64,000 nt of DNA from Diphasiastrum complanatum (taxonomy: Eukaryota; Streptophyta; Lycopodiopsida; Lycopodiales; Lycopodiaceae). This document shows positions 28,628 to 40,428 of this stretch, piece after piece. The number at the start of each line of letters is the position of its first letter. Position 1 is the stretch's first letter. Made by a program: the position numbers and the translations under genes. The stretch is taken from positions 21,518,578 through 21,582,577 of the forward strand of contig CM055112.1 in NCBI GenBank assembly GCA_029204225.1, in the 5' to 3' direction. The notes under the pieces were generated by a model. The model was not told the origin of the DNA. It searched no databases and saw only the letters and a program-made list of their open reading frames with translations.

Positions 28628-31600
28628 TCATGAGTGAGATATGACGCTATCATCTAGTCCTGTCCTGCTGGTGCTGATGATATAGAAGGATGTAATACGG
28701 CCTGTGGCATGAGGGGCCACTGGTGGTCTCTGACGTCGTCTGAGAGGATGAAGAGGTCTCCTCGTGATAGGTCGATTAGCTCGTGCTGCAACATGGGTAT
28801 GTGTGGGACGCTGTCTCTGGTCTCTGTGGGCAAGTAGGTCATCATCATCATCGTCACCGTCATCAAAACGTCCTCTCCTCCTGGAGAAGAAAGAAGTGAT
28901 ATGAGGCTGAGAAACCTGACTCGGCCGGGCTGTCTGATACAAATCTTGTCGTAGTATAAACATCTCTCGTATCATGAGTGCCGCGCATCGGGAATCCTCA
29001 TAAGCTATGAGTGATCGTAAGGTGACAGGTGTGTCTCGGAACAAACAGTGGTATCTCCCTCTGATCTCGTAATATACCGGGCACCTAAAGATAAAGTGCT
29101 CCTCTGACTCCACCTCCTCTAAAGAGCATAACTGGCAAATCCGCTCCTCTCTCGGGGTACCCTGGAATCTACCAGTCTCAATAGCCAACTAATGTGATGA
29201 TACACGGAGCTGTCCCAATGTAAATCTGAGGCAATGTGATAGTCTCGAGTCCAAATAATGCGGTAAGACCGGGAACCCTGCTATGTCAAGCTCAATAAAA
29301 TGAGTCCAGTAGTAGCCGGGTTTCACCCCAAGCTGTCGCCCCCAAGTACGGTCGAGATATGCCCGATATAAGATGCGCCTGATATACTGATGAGTACCTG
29401 AGGGGAGCTCTGTAATGGAGATACCAAATGACTCAAGGAGGAAATGGGATGCTTGAGAGAACCACGATAGTCGATAGCCCTGGTCATGAAGAAAGTGTGA
29501 GGAGACAAGTGCTGTCTGTGTATATCTCATATCCTCATCGGGCAGAGCCTGGATTCTCTGAATGTATGTGATAAGCTGGAACGCGGCATATATCTGAATG
29601 GGTGGAACGACAAACTCTGCAAGAAGGATCTCATGTGGAACCGAGGGCTTCGCCTGAATCATACGGGCCAACATGGTGGTCTGCAATCGTGAAATGCTGG
29701 CCCAATGTGATGAAGGGAGGCCGGTGCACCATGTCTCTGCTGCATATAAGGCTGTGGGGGTGACAATAGTATCAAAGAGTCTACACTTACTGCGAACATC
29801 TCGGATGAGCTTCCTGAAACAGAACCGCTCAAGCTGAACAAGAGAGGAATGCCCCTTCCCAAGTCGGGTGGTGGCAGCTTGCCGCATGCTGAAGGTAGGA
29901 CCAGAGAAGAGTATCCCCAAATAGGTATAAGAGGAAACTACCTCTAAGGCCTGTCCATCTACGATGAGCTCCTGGCGCTGCATGAAGGCTCTGCCTCTGC
30001 AAACCCTCTCTGGTCGGGGATACTAGTACTACATCATCCGCATAAAGGAGAATAGCAATCAAAATGGTGCCAAGTCTACAGCCACCCCCGCCACACTGTG
30101 AGATGACTCGCTCTAACTCATCAATATACAATCCAAAGAGAACCGGTGAAAGAGAGCACCCCTGTTTCACCCCAATGGTGCTCCAAATGTGATCAGATAA
30201 GCCACTGCTATGTCGAAAACATCCCAAGACCTTCTCATAAAGAGCCATCACTTGCTAAAACAATATCTGTGGAGAAACCAAGGTCACGAAGTCTCTGAAT
30301 GAGCAGGGAGCGTGGTACAGAATCGAAGGCCTTCCTGAAATCTACAAAACAGCAGTAAACCCTCTCTTTCCTGTACTTAGCTTCCTCGATCAAGGCTCGA
30401 AGTGTAAAAATATGGTCAGTGGTAGAATAATGAGATCGGAAACCTGCCTGCCCCAATGCATGTAATCTCTGAGCTTCCGCCTCTGAACTCACTGCAGACT
30501 GGAGTATGGTACCATAGAGCTTCGTGAGAACATGTCCGATCATGATGGTGCGATAATTACCAGGAATCATGGGATCACCATTTTTATGAATAGGGTGGAT
30601 GATGTTGGTGCACCAGGATGAGGGGCCAGAGGCAACGGCGGAATTGAGGAGAGTGGGTAGTGTGGGAGCAAGGAGGTCGGAAGCATGGGTTAGGAGTTCA
30701 GATTCAAGGTCTTCGATATCTCTTGCTTTATGGGACTTCATTCTCTTGATGGCCGTAAGTACCATGTTAGATGTGAAGAAGGTGAACTCAGAGGGGCGTG
30801 GGGAGATAGAGATGGGTGCGTCAGTGGGTATGGTATATAGTTTGGTAGCGTATTCGGTCCATATGCGAAGGTCATCCAGGAGGGGTGGTGGAGCACGAGG
30901 GATAAACTCACGCCAAAAGGCGCCTAAAGAGGAACTGAAGAGAAGATCAACAAGACGCGTTCCTTCGGAGTTATCATATATACGCTTTTTTCGGCGGAGT
31001 GTGCGACGGTAAGAGCGCCTGGCGGAGTGGAGGAGATGAGGATCGTGAGTGCGGGCATGGGTGACAAGCTGACGAAGAGAGCGACATTCAGCATCATACC
31101 ACGGGGGGTGTGGGGGTCGTATCGATGAGGAGCGGGTGCCTCTGCTTTTATGGGGTTTAGATGGAAAAGCAAGGGAAGCAGCGGTATGAAGAGAAGTGCT
31201 AAGAAAGGCAGCTTGAGTCTCGACTGTACTATCGCGAGGGAAGGAATGGAGCAATGAGGTTAGGAACTCCTGGTAAACTGGTGTAAAGAGAGAAATGAAT
31301 GTATACTTGGGTGCCCGTGTAAGCAGGGGGTGTGAGGATGGCTGGGGAGGTGGGAGGCGGCCGATAGCGAAGGAGAGAAAGGAATGATCAGAGAGAGTGG
31401 TGGGAGATACATGAAAATCAGATATGAGAGGTATGGAAGATGGTAATCCCATGAGATAATCCACAACACTATGTCCACCACTGTGAGGGTGACAAGTATA
31501 ACTGCCAGATTTTGGCCAACAAGTTAGGCCATTGTAAATGGCTAACTCATGGGCCTCTCCAAACTGCGATAAATGCTCACCGTAAGGGGTAGTAGGTCCC

Positions 31601-32223
31601 AAGCTGTGCTCTGAAATCCTGGTAACTCCCATATCATCGCTGTCAAGGGCATGAACGCGGAGCTGGTCGGTGATGTCATAGAACTCTGACTGTCCTGAAG
31701 AGGTTCGGGCATTAAAATCTCCAGTGAGGAGAATATGCCCCCGCTCTGCAAATCTGATAATATCAGGCGATAAATCAAGGTAGGGTGTACCTGTGCCCTC
31801 AGGAAAGGACGAAGACTCTGGAGGAAAATAACAGGCCGCCACAAAGAGGTCCCTGTCCAACCCAATATCCTGCCTAGTAATATGAATCCATATATACCGT
31901 GCATGCTCGTCGTGTCTGATGAACTCAATGCTCGGATGAAGAGACTCTCTGTATAAACATGCAACACCTCCGGATCCACGACCTCTAGCTGATCTAGTCT
32001 CAAGTCTGTACACGGAATCCCATCTGTATCCTGGAAAAATAGGTAATCCTCTCTCTTGACTCTCATGAGTCTCCATAAAGAGCAGCAAATCCCTGTCAGT
32101 GATGAAATCGATCAAGTCGCCAGCAATGGAGGATGAGTGTAAACCATCACAGTTCCATACTCCAATCCGGAGATGGTGTGGGTGGGGCCCCGGGGCACTC
32201 CCAAACCCCGGGACCCCAAATCC
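28628..32223 (-). pseudogene. LINE D ORF2, broken
   Basis: Endonuclease and the N-terminal half of the RT are open to about 30,240 (GVWNCDG, METHES, GDFNARTS, GGHSVVDY, TLSDHS, DFRKAFDS). A one-base insertion near 30,250 shifts frame. About 108 bp are missing near 29,995 compared with LINE N, just after YADD (30,033-30,044), and a TAG replaces the Gln of SSHQLAIETG at about 29,190. The tail is informative: knuckle CX2CX9HX4C, then QPHITSFF (28,886-28,909), a run of Asp, a basic Arg/Pro stretch and GRITSFY near the end. Confidence 0.9.
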
Positions 32224-32226
32224 CTA
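32184..32226 (-). promoter_or_regulatory. ORF1 stop and near-perfect junction hairpin (LINE D)
   Basis: TAG, six bases GGATTT, then GGGGTCCCGGGG pairing with CCCCGGGGCCCC (12 pairs with one G-T wobble) around a 10-nt loop, 32,184-32,217. The frame beyond the stop is open: GFGVPGFGSAPGPHPHHLRI leads into GVWNCDG of the endonuclease, in the ORF1 frame and without an AUG. Confidence 0.82.
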
Positions 32227-33194
32227 GCACTGGGAGCTGCTAGGTGCACTATCAAGAAAACGCACTCGTCCATCTCGGTAAATGACTCGTCTGCCAGACT
32301 CACGGGCTGCCTGAAAGGCCTTACGCCTCTCCTCTACCTGGATATATGTGAGGTCGTCGTCCATGTAGATAGTGGTACCACGTAGCTTAGCTCTGCACCG
32401 CAAAGCATCTCGACGGCTCTCGAGGGAGGTGAAACAAAGAATGAGTGTGGCTGCATCTCTAGTGGTCCTCCATGCGGTGTCTAACCCCTCTGTCCTGTGC
32501 CTGAGAGTGATGTCGAGAAAGCGTTTAGCTTCAGCCAATGCATCCTGTGTATCTAGAACTCCACGAACTCTAATATTGTGGGATTTTTGGTCTCGAGATT
32601 TCTCTTCCGAGATGGTGGCTGAGCTGAGGAGATGGGAGCGCTGGGTTTGGTGCCCTTTTTCAAAACTGATGCCCAGGAAAGGGCCTCTTCGTGTTGCTTC
32701 TCAATCTTGGTTTCTAGCTCCCATAGCATGTTGGTGGTGGATTCCGAAGCTGCGGCCTGTTTGATTCCGATGGATTGTTCGAGTGAGGCAACCTTGGACT
32801 GCAATAGCTTCTTCTCGTTGACCAAAGAAGTAACCGTTCCTTTCAGCTGTGAAATTTCATACCGCAAAAATTGGAAATCTGCCTTGAATTGATCAATCTG
32901 CCAAGATGAAAAAAGTTCATTTGATTTAGAAGGCGTATACGGAATATTGGCTGTAGACTGTGGTGCCGTGAAGGAGGAAGAGTGAGCAATGATTGGTGTG
33001 GGAAGAATAGGGTCAGAAGACAGAAGAGGAGCTGAATCAGGGGAGCAGCCATCAGAGAGGGGGGTGAGAGTTGTAGTAGGAGAGGGAGATGGGTCATCAA
33101 GGGGGTGAGGTGAAGTGGCAGCGAGGGGGGGGGCTGGAATGACAATGGGGTGAGGTGAGAGATCAGCGAGGGGGTGAGGTGAGGGGGGTGACAA
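32224..33194 (-). pseudogene. LINE D ORF1, one frameshift
   Basis: The N-terminus is a Pro/Ser/His-rich low-complexity stretch, then IPYTPSKSNELF with the family YTPSK motif, a coiled coil, and after a frameshift near 32,545 the RRM-like and C-terminal parts (IYMDDDLTYIQVEERRKAF, RRVIYRDGRVRFLDS). It ends with TAG at 32,224-32,226. The same fold and role are expected as for ORF1 of LINE C. Confidence 0.85.
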
Positions 33195-33503
33195 GGAGGG
33201 GTCAGCGAGGAGGATGGGTGAGGTGGTGGCAGCTAGGAGATCAGGGAGGTCAGCGAGGGGGGGGGGGATGGAACAACGAGGGGGTTAGGGGAGGGAGCAG
33301 CGAGGGAAGGGGCAGCGAGGGGGGAAGAAGGAGCAGCGAGGAGGTTACAGGAAGGGACAGCTGGGGATCGTGCTGATCTACGAGCAGGGGCGCGAGGAGG
33401 AGGAAGGGCCATGGTGGAGCGAGAGAGAGAGAGGACGGACCAGGGTAGGGCGATCTAGGATAGGGCAGCAGCAGCCATCACCATCGCGAGGCAGCGAGAG
33501 AGA

Positions 33504-36500
33504 AAGAAAGAAATTGTATTAATGTCTGTCGGGTGCCTGCTCTGCTGAGGAAAGGAAAAGGAAGAGTAAAATATCAATCTCGAAAAAAACGTCTGATACT
33601 CATAGAAGCTGTGATCTGTGGTCGAGGAGCTCAGGTAGCTTTGGAGGCGCATGTAGATCTGGCAAGAGGTGGTGGCTGGGCACGCTGGGCCTTCGCCCTC
33701 ACTGGTACGACTACCTCATCATCTGATAGGTCATCGCGCTCCCGCTTCTGAAAGAAGCTAGTAATGAGATGCTGGCCAGAATCAGTAATACTCTCCGATG
33801 GTAGCAAAGAGGCTCTCAACATAAGCATCTCTCGTAGTAAAAGGCCGACACATCTAGGATCCTGATACTCCAAAAAGGTACTGAGGGTAATAGGGGTGTC
33901 CCGATATAAACAATGATATTGGCCACGTATCTCAAAGTATGTAGGGCATATGAAGATAAAATGGAACTCATCCTCCACTACACCCAATGTGCATACCTGG
34001 CATATCCGATGCTCTCTCAAAATGCCTGAATATCTGCCTGTCTCAATAGCAAGCTGATGCGAAGAGACTCATAACTGACCCAATCGGTATCGGAGCCCAA
34101 AAGAAAGAGGAAGAGATAGATATAAAGGTCTAATAGGATGTCCCAAACTGTCTCTGCGTAATGCATGAGTTCCCTGTGGGAGATCCATCATCGAGAAGCC
34201 CCATGACTGAAAGAAAGCGACCACATCACCGTACCAATAAGCTCTAGCCTGCTGTCCAGCTATAGTCTGAGGAGAATTAAGTGCTGCCATCACGTATCTG
34301 TGAGTATCCATGGTCTCAAGTCGATGTAGAAAGGTAACAATCTGAAACAGAGCCTCAACCACCATGGGGAATGAGGCGAACTCTGCTAAAAAGAATCTCA
34401 TGAGGAACTGATGGCTTCGCACGGATCATCCTTCTCAGCCATGTTAAAAGTGTGGGCAATGTAAGGAGAGAGAAGTTGGGAGACAGGTTTGAGGAAGTCC
34501 AAGTTAAGTGAGTCGACATCTTTCGCTTTATGGGGTTGGGCTTAGAAATCGCGGATTCAACTTGGTCAGAGGTAAAAAGAGAGAATGTAGCGGGTCGAGA
34601 GATAGGGATAGGGGGAGCATCTGTAGTGTGTAATCGAGTAGCATATTCCACCCAAGAGTCGATATCAATAGGTGAAAGTAAGGAAGATTTCTTAGAAAAG
34701 ATTTTCCAGAATAGAGAGGGGGAAGAGAAAAGGGAGTCTATGAGTTTCTGACCATCTCTTGTTAGAGAGTCTCTTTTCTTTTTATTAACTACATGACGAT
34801 ATTGCTTTTGTACGTGCACCAAAAGATCAGGAGAGTGATGCATCGCGAATACCACCTGGTTATGTAAGGCGCGGCAATCATGATCATACCATCGGTTATA
34901 GGTCTTTCGATGAGTGGAATATGTCTCAGGGGGAAAGGCCTGGGTGGCGGCTTGTATAAGGGAGAGCGACAAGAAGTTGGCCTGTTGCTCAATAGGAGAG
35001 GAGAAGGGAAAATTGCAGAAGAGTGTTGAGCGTGAGTATGTATCTTGGGATGAGATGTGTACGAAAAGAAAAGTGAGGTGTAGTGGTCTTGGGTCGAATG
35101 GTTGGAAGGGGAGTGGTCTGACCAACAGAGAGTAAGAGCAGCGAGTGATCAGCAAGGGTGGGAGAGAGAATGGTAAAGCTGTGAATGAGAGGAATCAATG
35201 CTGGTGAGCCAATGAAGTAATCCACCACACTATGTCCGCCCCCCCCCCCCCCCCCCATGTGGATGACAAGTGAATGCTGTTGATTCTGGCCACTGTGATA
35301 AGCCGTTCAGAATAACCAAGGAATGTGCCTCGGAAATCCTGAGTAACTGCTCACCAAATGTAGTAGAAGGGGTAAAAAGAGAGAATGTAGCAGGTCGAGA
35401 GATAGGGATAGGGGGAGCATCTGTAGTGTGTAATCGAGTAGCATATTCCACCCAAGAGTTGATATCAATAGGTGAAAGTAAGGAAGATTTCTTAGAAAAG
35501 ATTTTCTAGAATAGAGAGGAGGAAGAGAAAAGGGAGTCTATGAGTTTCTGACCATCTCTTGTTAGAGAGTCTCTTTTCTTTTTATTAACTACATGACGAT
35601 ATTGCTTTTGTACGTGCACCAAAAGATCAGGAGAGTGATGCATCACGAATACCACCTGGTTATGTAAGGTGCGACAATCATGATCATACCATCGGTTATA
35701 GGTCTTTCGATGAGTGAAATATGTCTCAGGGGGAAAGGCCTGGGTGGCGGCTTGTATAAGGGAGAGCGACAAGAAGTTGGCCTGTTGCTCAATAGGAGAG
35801 GAGAAGGGAAAATTGCAGAAGAGTGTTGAGCGTGAGTATGTATCTTGGGATGAGATGTGTACGAAAAGAAAAGTGATGTGTAGTGGTCTTGGGTCGAATG
35901 GTTGGAAGGGGAGTGGTCTGACCAACAGAGAGTAAGAGCAGCGAGTGATCAGCAAGGGTGGGAGAGAGAATGGTAAAGCTGTGAATGAGAGGAATCAATG
36001 TTGGTGAGCCAATGAAGTAATCCACCACACTATGTCCGCCCCCCCCCCCATGTGGATGACAAGTGAATGCTGTTGATTCTGGCCACTGTGATAAGCCGTT
36101 CAGAATAACCAAGGAATGTGCCTCGGAAATCCTGAGTAACTGCTCACCAAAATGTAGTAGAAGGGGTAGCCTCATCATGAGATGTCCGCTCAAAACCTGT
36201 ATCCAAAGCGTGAAGCTGGAGGTAATCCGTCATCACATGAAATTCCGTCTGTCTGGTGGCCGTGCGGGAGTTAAAGTCACTTGCTAAAAGTACATATCCC
36301 TGGGGAGAAAAGATGGAAATATCCTCAGACAAAACCTAAAAAGGGTCCCCACCATAATCTGCAAATGTCGAACCCTGAGGAGCAATATAACATACTGCCA
36401 GAAAGATATCTCTAGCCAAACCTAGGGAATGCCCCAGTAACGACAACCATAAGAGTATGACTATACCGGTCCCTATATAAGCATGCCACCCCACCTGAGC

Positions 36501-36620
36501 CTCTGGAGGTCTTCCCCCGTAGGAATGGTCTAAATACTGAGTGCCAAGAGAAATCTGTTACCATAGGAAGAGGACGAAATTGAGACTCATGAGTCTCTGC
36601 TAGAAGTAAAATATCTGTAT
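33504..36620 (-). mobile_element. LINE E, internally deleted and partly duplicated
   Basis: The 3' end begins AAATTGTATTAATGTCTGTC; the C-terminus keeps a Cys-His knuckle (RICQVCTLG, near 34,000) and QHLITSFF with a KR tail. The RT catalytic core is missing: near 34,440 the N-terminal RT region joins directly to RRMIRAKPSVPHEIL. The endonuclease-linker region is duplicated in tandem (about 34,570-36,167). The right edge stops at LLLAETHES of the endonuclease, against a GA tract; ORF1 is absent. Confidence 0.88.
34570..36167. repeat. Tandem duplication of about 800 bp inside LINE E
   Basis: The unit at about 34,570-35,371 recurs at about 35,372-36,167, nearly identical by eye. Each unit runs from the GGTAAAAAGAGAGAATG word to CTCACCAAATGTAGTAGAAGG. 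The C-run in the GGGHSVVDY codons is 18 in the first copy and 11 in the second. Confidence 0.9.
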
Positions 36621-36641
36621 GAGAGAGAGAGAGAGAGAGAA
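36621..36641. repeat. Short (GA)n tract
   Basis: Between truncated LINE E and the 3' end of LINE F; continues into an ATTAGAATCAGAAATAGAATT tail. Confidence 0.9.
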
Positions 36642-36669
36642 TTAGAATCAGAAATAGAATTATATTAAT

Positions 36670-36699
36670 GTCTGTTAAGTACCCGAGGGCACATAAGAC
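36670..36699 (-). other. LINE F 3' terminal hairpin
   Basis: Minus strand: outer GTCT/AGAC and inner GTGCCC-TC-GGGTAC, with one G-T wobble. Different bases, same fold. Confidence 0.75.
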
Positions 36700-36888
36700 A
36701 AGTAGAGAGTACATCAAAAAAGAAGCAGCGTTGTCCATGTAGGACTTATTCCTAACAGCTAAACCAGCACTAGAAAACAGAGAGAAAAACAAAGCTTAAC
36801 CTCCAGCTCTGTTGAGGGTACAATATCAGTAGCTTAACCACCAGCTACACAGAGGGAAAGGGAAAACTGAAATAAGTTAGCTAACTGG

Positions 36889-39800
36889 CTAAGTGGATAT
36901 AAAAAACTGCGTGATACGGTGAGAAGCAGGTGTTGGCCTCCGGTGAAGAGCCCTGGGCCTGGAGGAGCGAAGAGGATGCTGGAGCTTCGGTCGTCGTACT
37001 GGAATGTCTAACTCACTGTCATAAGTCTCATCTCTATTCCTCTTCTGGAAAAAGTGCGTAATGTGGGACTGGCTATGATCCATATTAGAAACATCCAATA
37101 AAAAGGAAGATCTGAGAGTAAACATCTCTCGCAATAATAAACCAACGCATCTTGCATCTGAGAAGGCAATGAAAGAAGCAAGTGTAAGTGGAGTATCTCT
37201 GTATAAGCAACGGTATCTGCCTCTGATCTCATAGTAGGCTGGGCATCGGAAAATAAAATGGAACTCATCCTCAATCTCCTGTAAAGAGCAGCATTGACAA
37301 ATCCGTAGCGGTCGAGGTATGTTTGTGTATCTGCCTGTCTCAATAGCAAGCTGGTGAGAAGAGACCCTAAAGTGACCAAGACGGTAACGCAGGCCGAAGG
37401 ATAACGTCTGAGACAAATAACCCGGTCGAATGGGAAGCTCGGAAACATCCAGCTGAAGAAGATGAGTGTGATAAAATTTAAGCTTGACTCGTGCTGGATC
37501 TGGGTGAGACCACACTGTGCTGATGTAAGCTCTGTAAATCTGCTGGCGGATATATGCATGTGTCCCGTTCGGGAGATTAGATATAGATAAACCACCCCAC
37601 CTACTCAAAAGGTCAGAAACACATTGAAACCATGAGGACTTAGCCTGCTGACTAGCTAGAGTGTGAGAGGATGTGAAAGCTATAGCAACATATCTGGATG
37701 AATGAAGCTCCGAGACTCTATGAATGAATGTGATAATCCGAAATATAGCCATTAGTGGTGGTGAGGCAAACTCTGCCAGTATGATATCATGGGGAACTGA
37801 CTGCTTCGCACGGATCATCCGGCTAAGCATAAGGATCTGCAAACGTGAAATATCACTCCAGGTATCTCTGGACAAGCCAGGACACCATGTCTCTGCTGAA
37901 TATAGAGCCACCGGAGAGACAGTGGCAGAAAAAAGGCGACCGCGTGTATCAGGATCATGTACATAGTCAATAGAGGAAAACCTCTCCATCTGGACAAGAG
38001 CAGAGTGCCCGTTGCGGAGCCTAGACAGTGCAGCTGGTCTAAAAGTGAGCAATGGACCAGTAAAAAGGACACCTAAGTAAGTATAAGAGGCTACTATCTC
38101 CAGTGGAAGCCCATCATAGTAGAACACTGTGTCTCTCATATGCTGTCAATTGGTGTTGAACACCATGACCTTAGTCTTACCAATGTTCACCATCAAACCC
38201 CATGTTTGACAGAAAGTATATAAAGCATCAAGGTGCTGCTGAAGCCCAGATGCGGATCTCGATAGAAGTATCATGTCATCCGCATACAGTAGAATAGGGA
38301 TAATCGTATCTGCTAACGGACAGCCATCTCCACCCTCCTCCCTAATAATCCGCTCAAGATCATCAATATATAGAGCAAAGAGAGTAGGGGACAAAGGACA
38401 TCCCTGCTTAACTCCCACTGTACTATGAATGTAAGAGGACCATCCATCACCATCTCGAAAACAGGCCAACACTCTCTCATACAATGTGATGATAGCAACA
38501 ATGATCTCCTGAGAAAAGCCAAGCGATGCTAAGCGCTGGAGTAAAAGGTGTCTCGGAACAGAATCAAAGGCTTTGCGGAAATCCACAAAGCAACAATAAA
38601 CCCTCTGCTTCCTGAACTTAGCCTCCTCAATAATGCATCTCAAGATAAATATCTGGTCAGCCGTGGAGTAGCCAACGCGAAAACCTGCCTGTCCCATAGC
38701 ATGTAACCCTTCTATCTCTGCTCGTGAGCTGACAATAGAGTGTAAAACGGATCCATATAGCTTGGCCATAGTATGACTGATCATAATAGTGCGGTAGTTG
38801 TTGACAATCAAAGGATCCCCGGCTTTGAGGATAGGGTGTAAAAGGTTGGTGCACCACGATGTGGGGAGACCGAAGATGACAGATTGGTTAAAGATATGGG
38901 AAATGTATGGGGCAATAATGTGAGCAACTGGCTTTAGGAAGTCCATACTTAGGAGGTCAACATCAGTGGCTTTTTGGGTTGGACCAATTTGGATGGCGTT
39001 TTCAACCATGGACGGGGTAAAGAGGGTGAATTCTGAAGGGCGTGGGGAAAGAGAAATGGAAAGAGAGTCAACTGTATAAAGTTTAGTAGCATAATTTATC
39101 CATGATTCAATAGCATTAGGAGCGGGTTTATAAGGGTTTTTAGAGAACATCCGCCAAAAGAAATGGGAGGATGGGGAGGCAATAGCATCAACAAGTTTTT
39201 GTCCCAAGGACTGGAGATAAGTTGTCTTTTTTTTCAGAGTCACTTTGTGATATTCTCTTTGTTTCAAGACTAGGGTGTGAGGAGAGTGGTATCTAGCGTA
39301 TACAACTTGTTTATGCAATGAGAAGCACTCTGTATCATACCATTTGTTGTGAGTGCGTTTATGTGAAGGAAAGGTTTTCGAAGGATAGGTAGTATTGGCA
39401 GATTGCAAAAGAGACTGAGATAAAAAGATAGCTTGTTGGTCAACTGAGGAGGTGAAGGGGAAGTCTTGGAGAAAAGTAACTAGGGACTCGGTGTAAAGGG
39501 GGAAACCAGATGGAGAGAAAACCGGGCGATGGTGATGAGTGGGACGGTGTGTTGTGACTGTGGTACTATGATGACCAAGGGATAGAAGTAGGAGGGAGTG
39601 ATCCGAAATGGTAGGAGGTATAATGCGGAAGGTATGAAGAAATGGGATCAAAGCCGGTGACCCAATGAAGTAGTCAACAACACTATGTCCTCCTCCATGT
39701 GGGTGACAAGTAAAATGATATGACGAAGGCCAGTAAGGAAGGCCATTCAAAATGGTTAAGGAATGGGCCTCTGCTAAACCAATCAGCCGCTCTCCAAAGT

Positions 39801-40425
39801 GGGTAGCTGGAGTATCTGCATCCTGTGAGGTCCTATCAAAGCCCATATCTAATGTGTGAACCTGTAGAAAATCACTCTCTGCATAAAACTCAGCTTGCCT
39901 GATGCTCGTACGAGCATTAAAATCCCCTGCTAAAAGAATAAGGCCTCGCTTTGCAAAGCTGAACATATCATCTGAGAGAGCCTGGAAAGGGTCACCACCA
40001 AAATCTGCAAAAGATGATGTCTGTGGTGCAAAGTAACAAACTGCAAGAAAGAGGTCCTGAGAAAGCCCCAAACAGTGACCAGAGAACTGAAACCAAATAA
40101 AGCGTGCAAATGGATCACTTTTGACCAGTTTAAAATGAGAACTGAAAACATCCTTGGTGAGACAAGCAACACCACTAGAACCACGGAAGGTCTTCCCTCT
40201 CACAAAGGGCCGATGCGCTGAGTGCCAGGTGCAACCCTGGATGGATGGGAGCGGTCTATATAAGGATTCATGAGTCTCTGCTAACAAAAGGATATCACAT
40301 TTCAGCATGAAAGAATGGAAGTCACCTACTGAAGAAGATGATAGTATGCCATTACAATTCCAAAAACCAATATGTAAAGGCTGAGGGGATCTCGGGCTGC
40401 TCCTTTGCCCGAGAGCCCCAAATCT
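36889..40425 (-). pseudogene. LINE F ORF2, one nonsense codon
   Basis: Endonuclease (FWNCNG, LLLAETHES, GDFNARTS, GGGHSVVDYF, TISDHSLL), reverse transcriptase (CCFVDFRKAFDSVP, VKQGCPLSP, ILLYADDMI with YADD at 38,275-38,286), Cys-His knuckle (RICQCCSLQEIEDEFHFIFRC) and the tail motifs QSHITHFF and HRITQFF. A TGA replaces an Arg codon in FNTNRQHMRD at about 38,143, with the same frame on both sides. Confidence 0.92.
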
Positions 40426-40428
40426 TTA
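40385..40428 (-). promoter_or_regulatory. ORF1 stop and junction hairpin (LINE F)
   Basis: TAA, six bases AGATTT, then GGGGCTCTCGGGC pairing with GCCCGAGATCCCC (13 positions, one mismatch), 40,385-40,419. The stem sequence differs strongly from LINE D but pairs, a compensatory pattern. The frame beyond is open: RFGALGQRSSPRSPQPLHIG, then FWNCNG. Confidence 0.8.

Larger units (their letters stand above)
28429..33494 (-). mobile_element. LINE D, full length with a few breaks
   Basis: The 3' end has AAAGCTTTATTAATGTC and a 3' hairpin (28,446-28,475). ORF2 and ORF1 follow to the right, then a Pro/Ser-rich ORF1 N-terminus and a 5' region with a short GA run (33,421-33,433). The right edge, at a short GA run near 33,495, joins the 3' end of LINE E. 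LINE N (7.2-9.25 kb) is a close relative. Confidence 0.93.
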
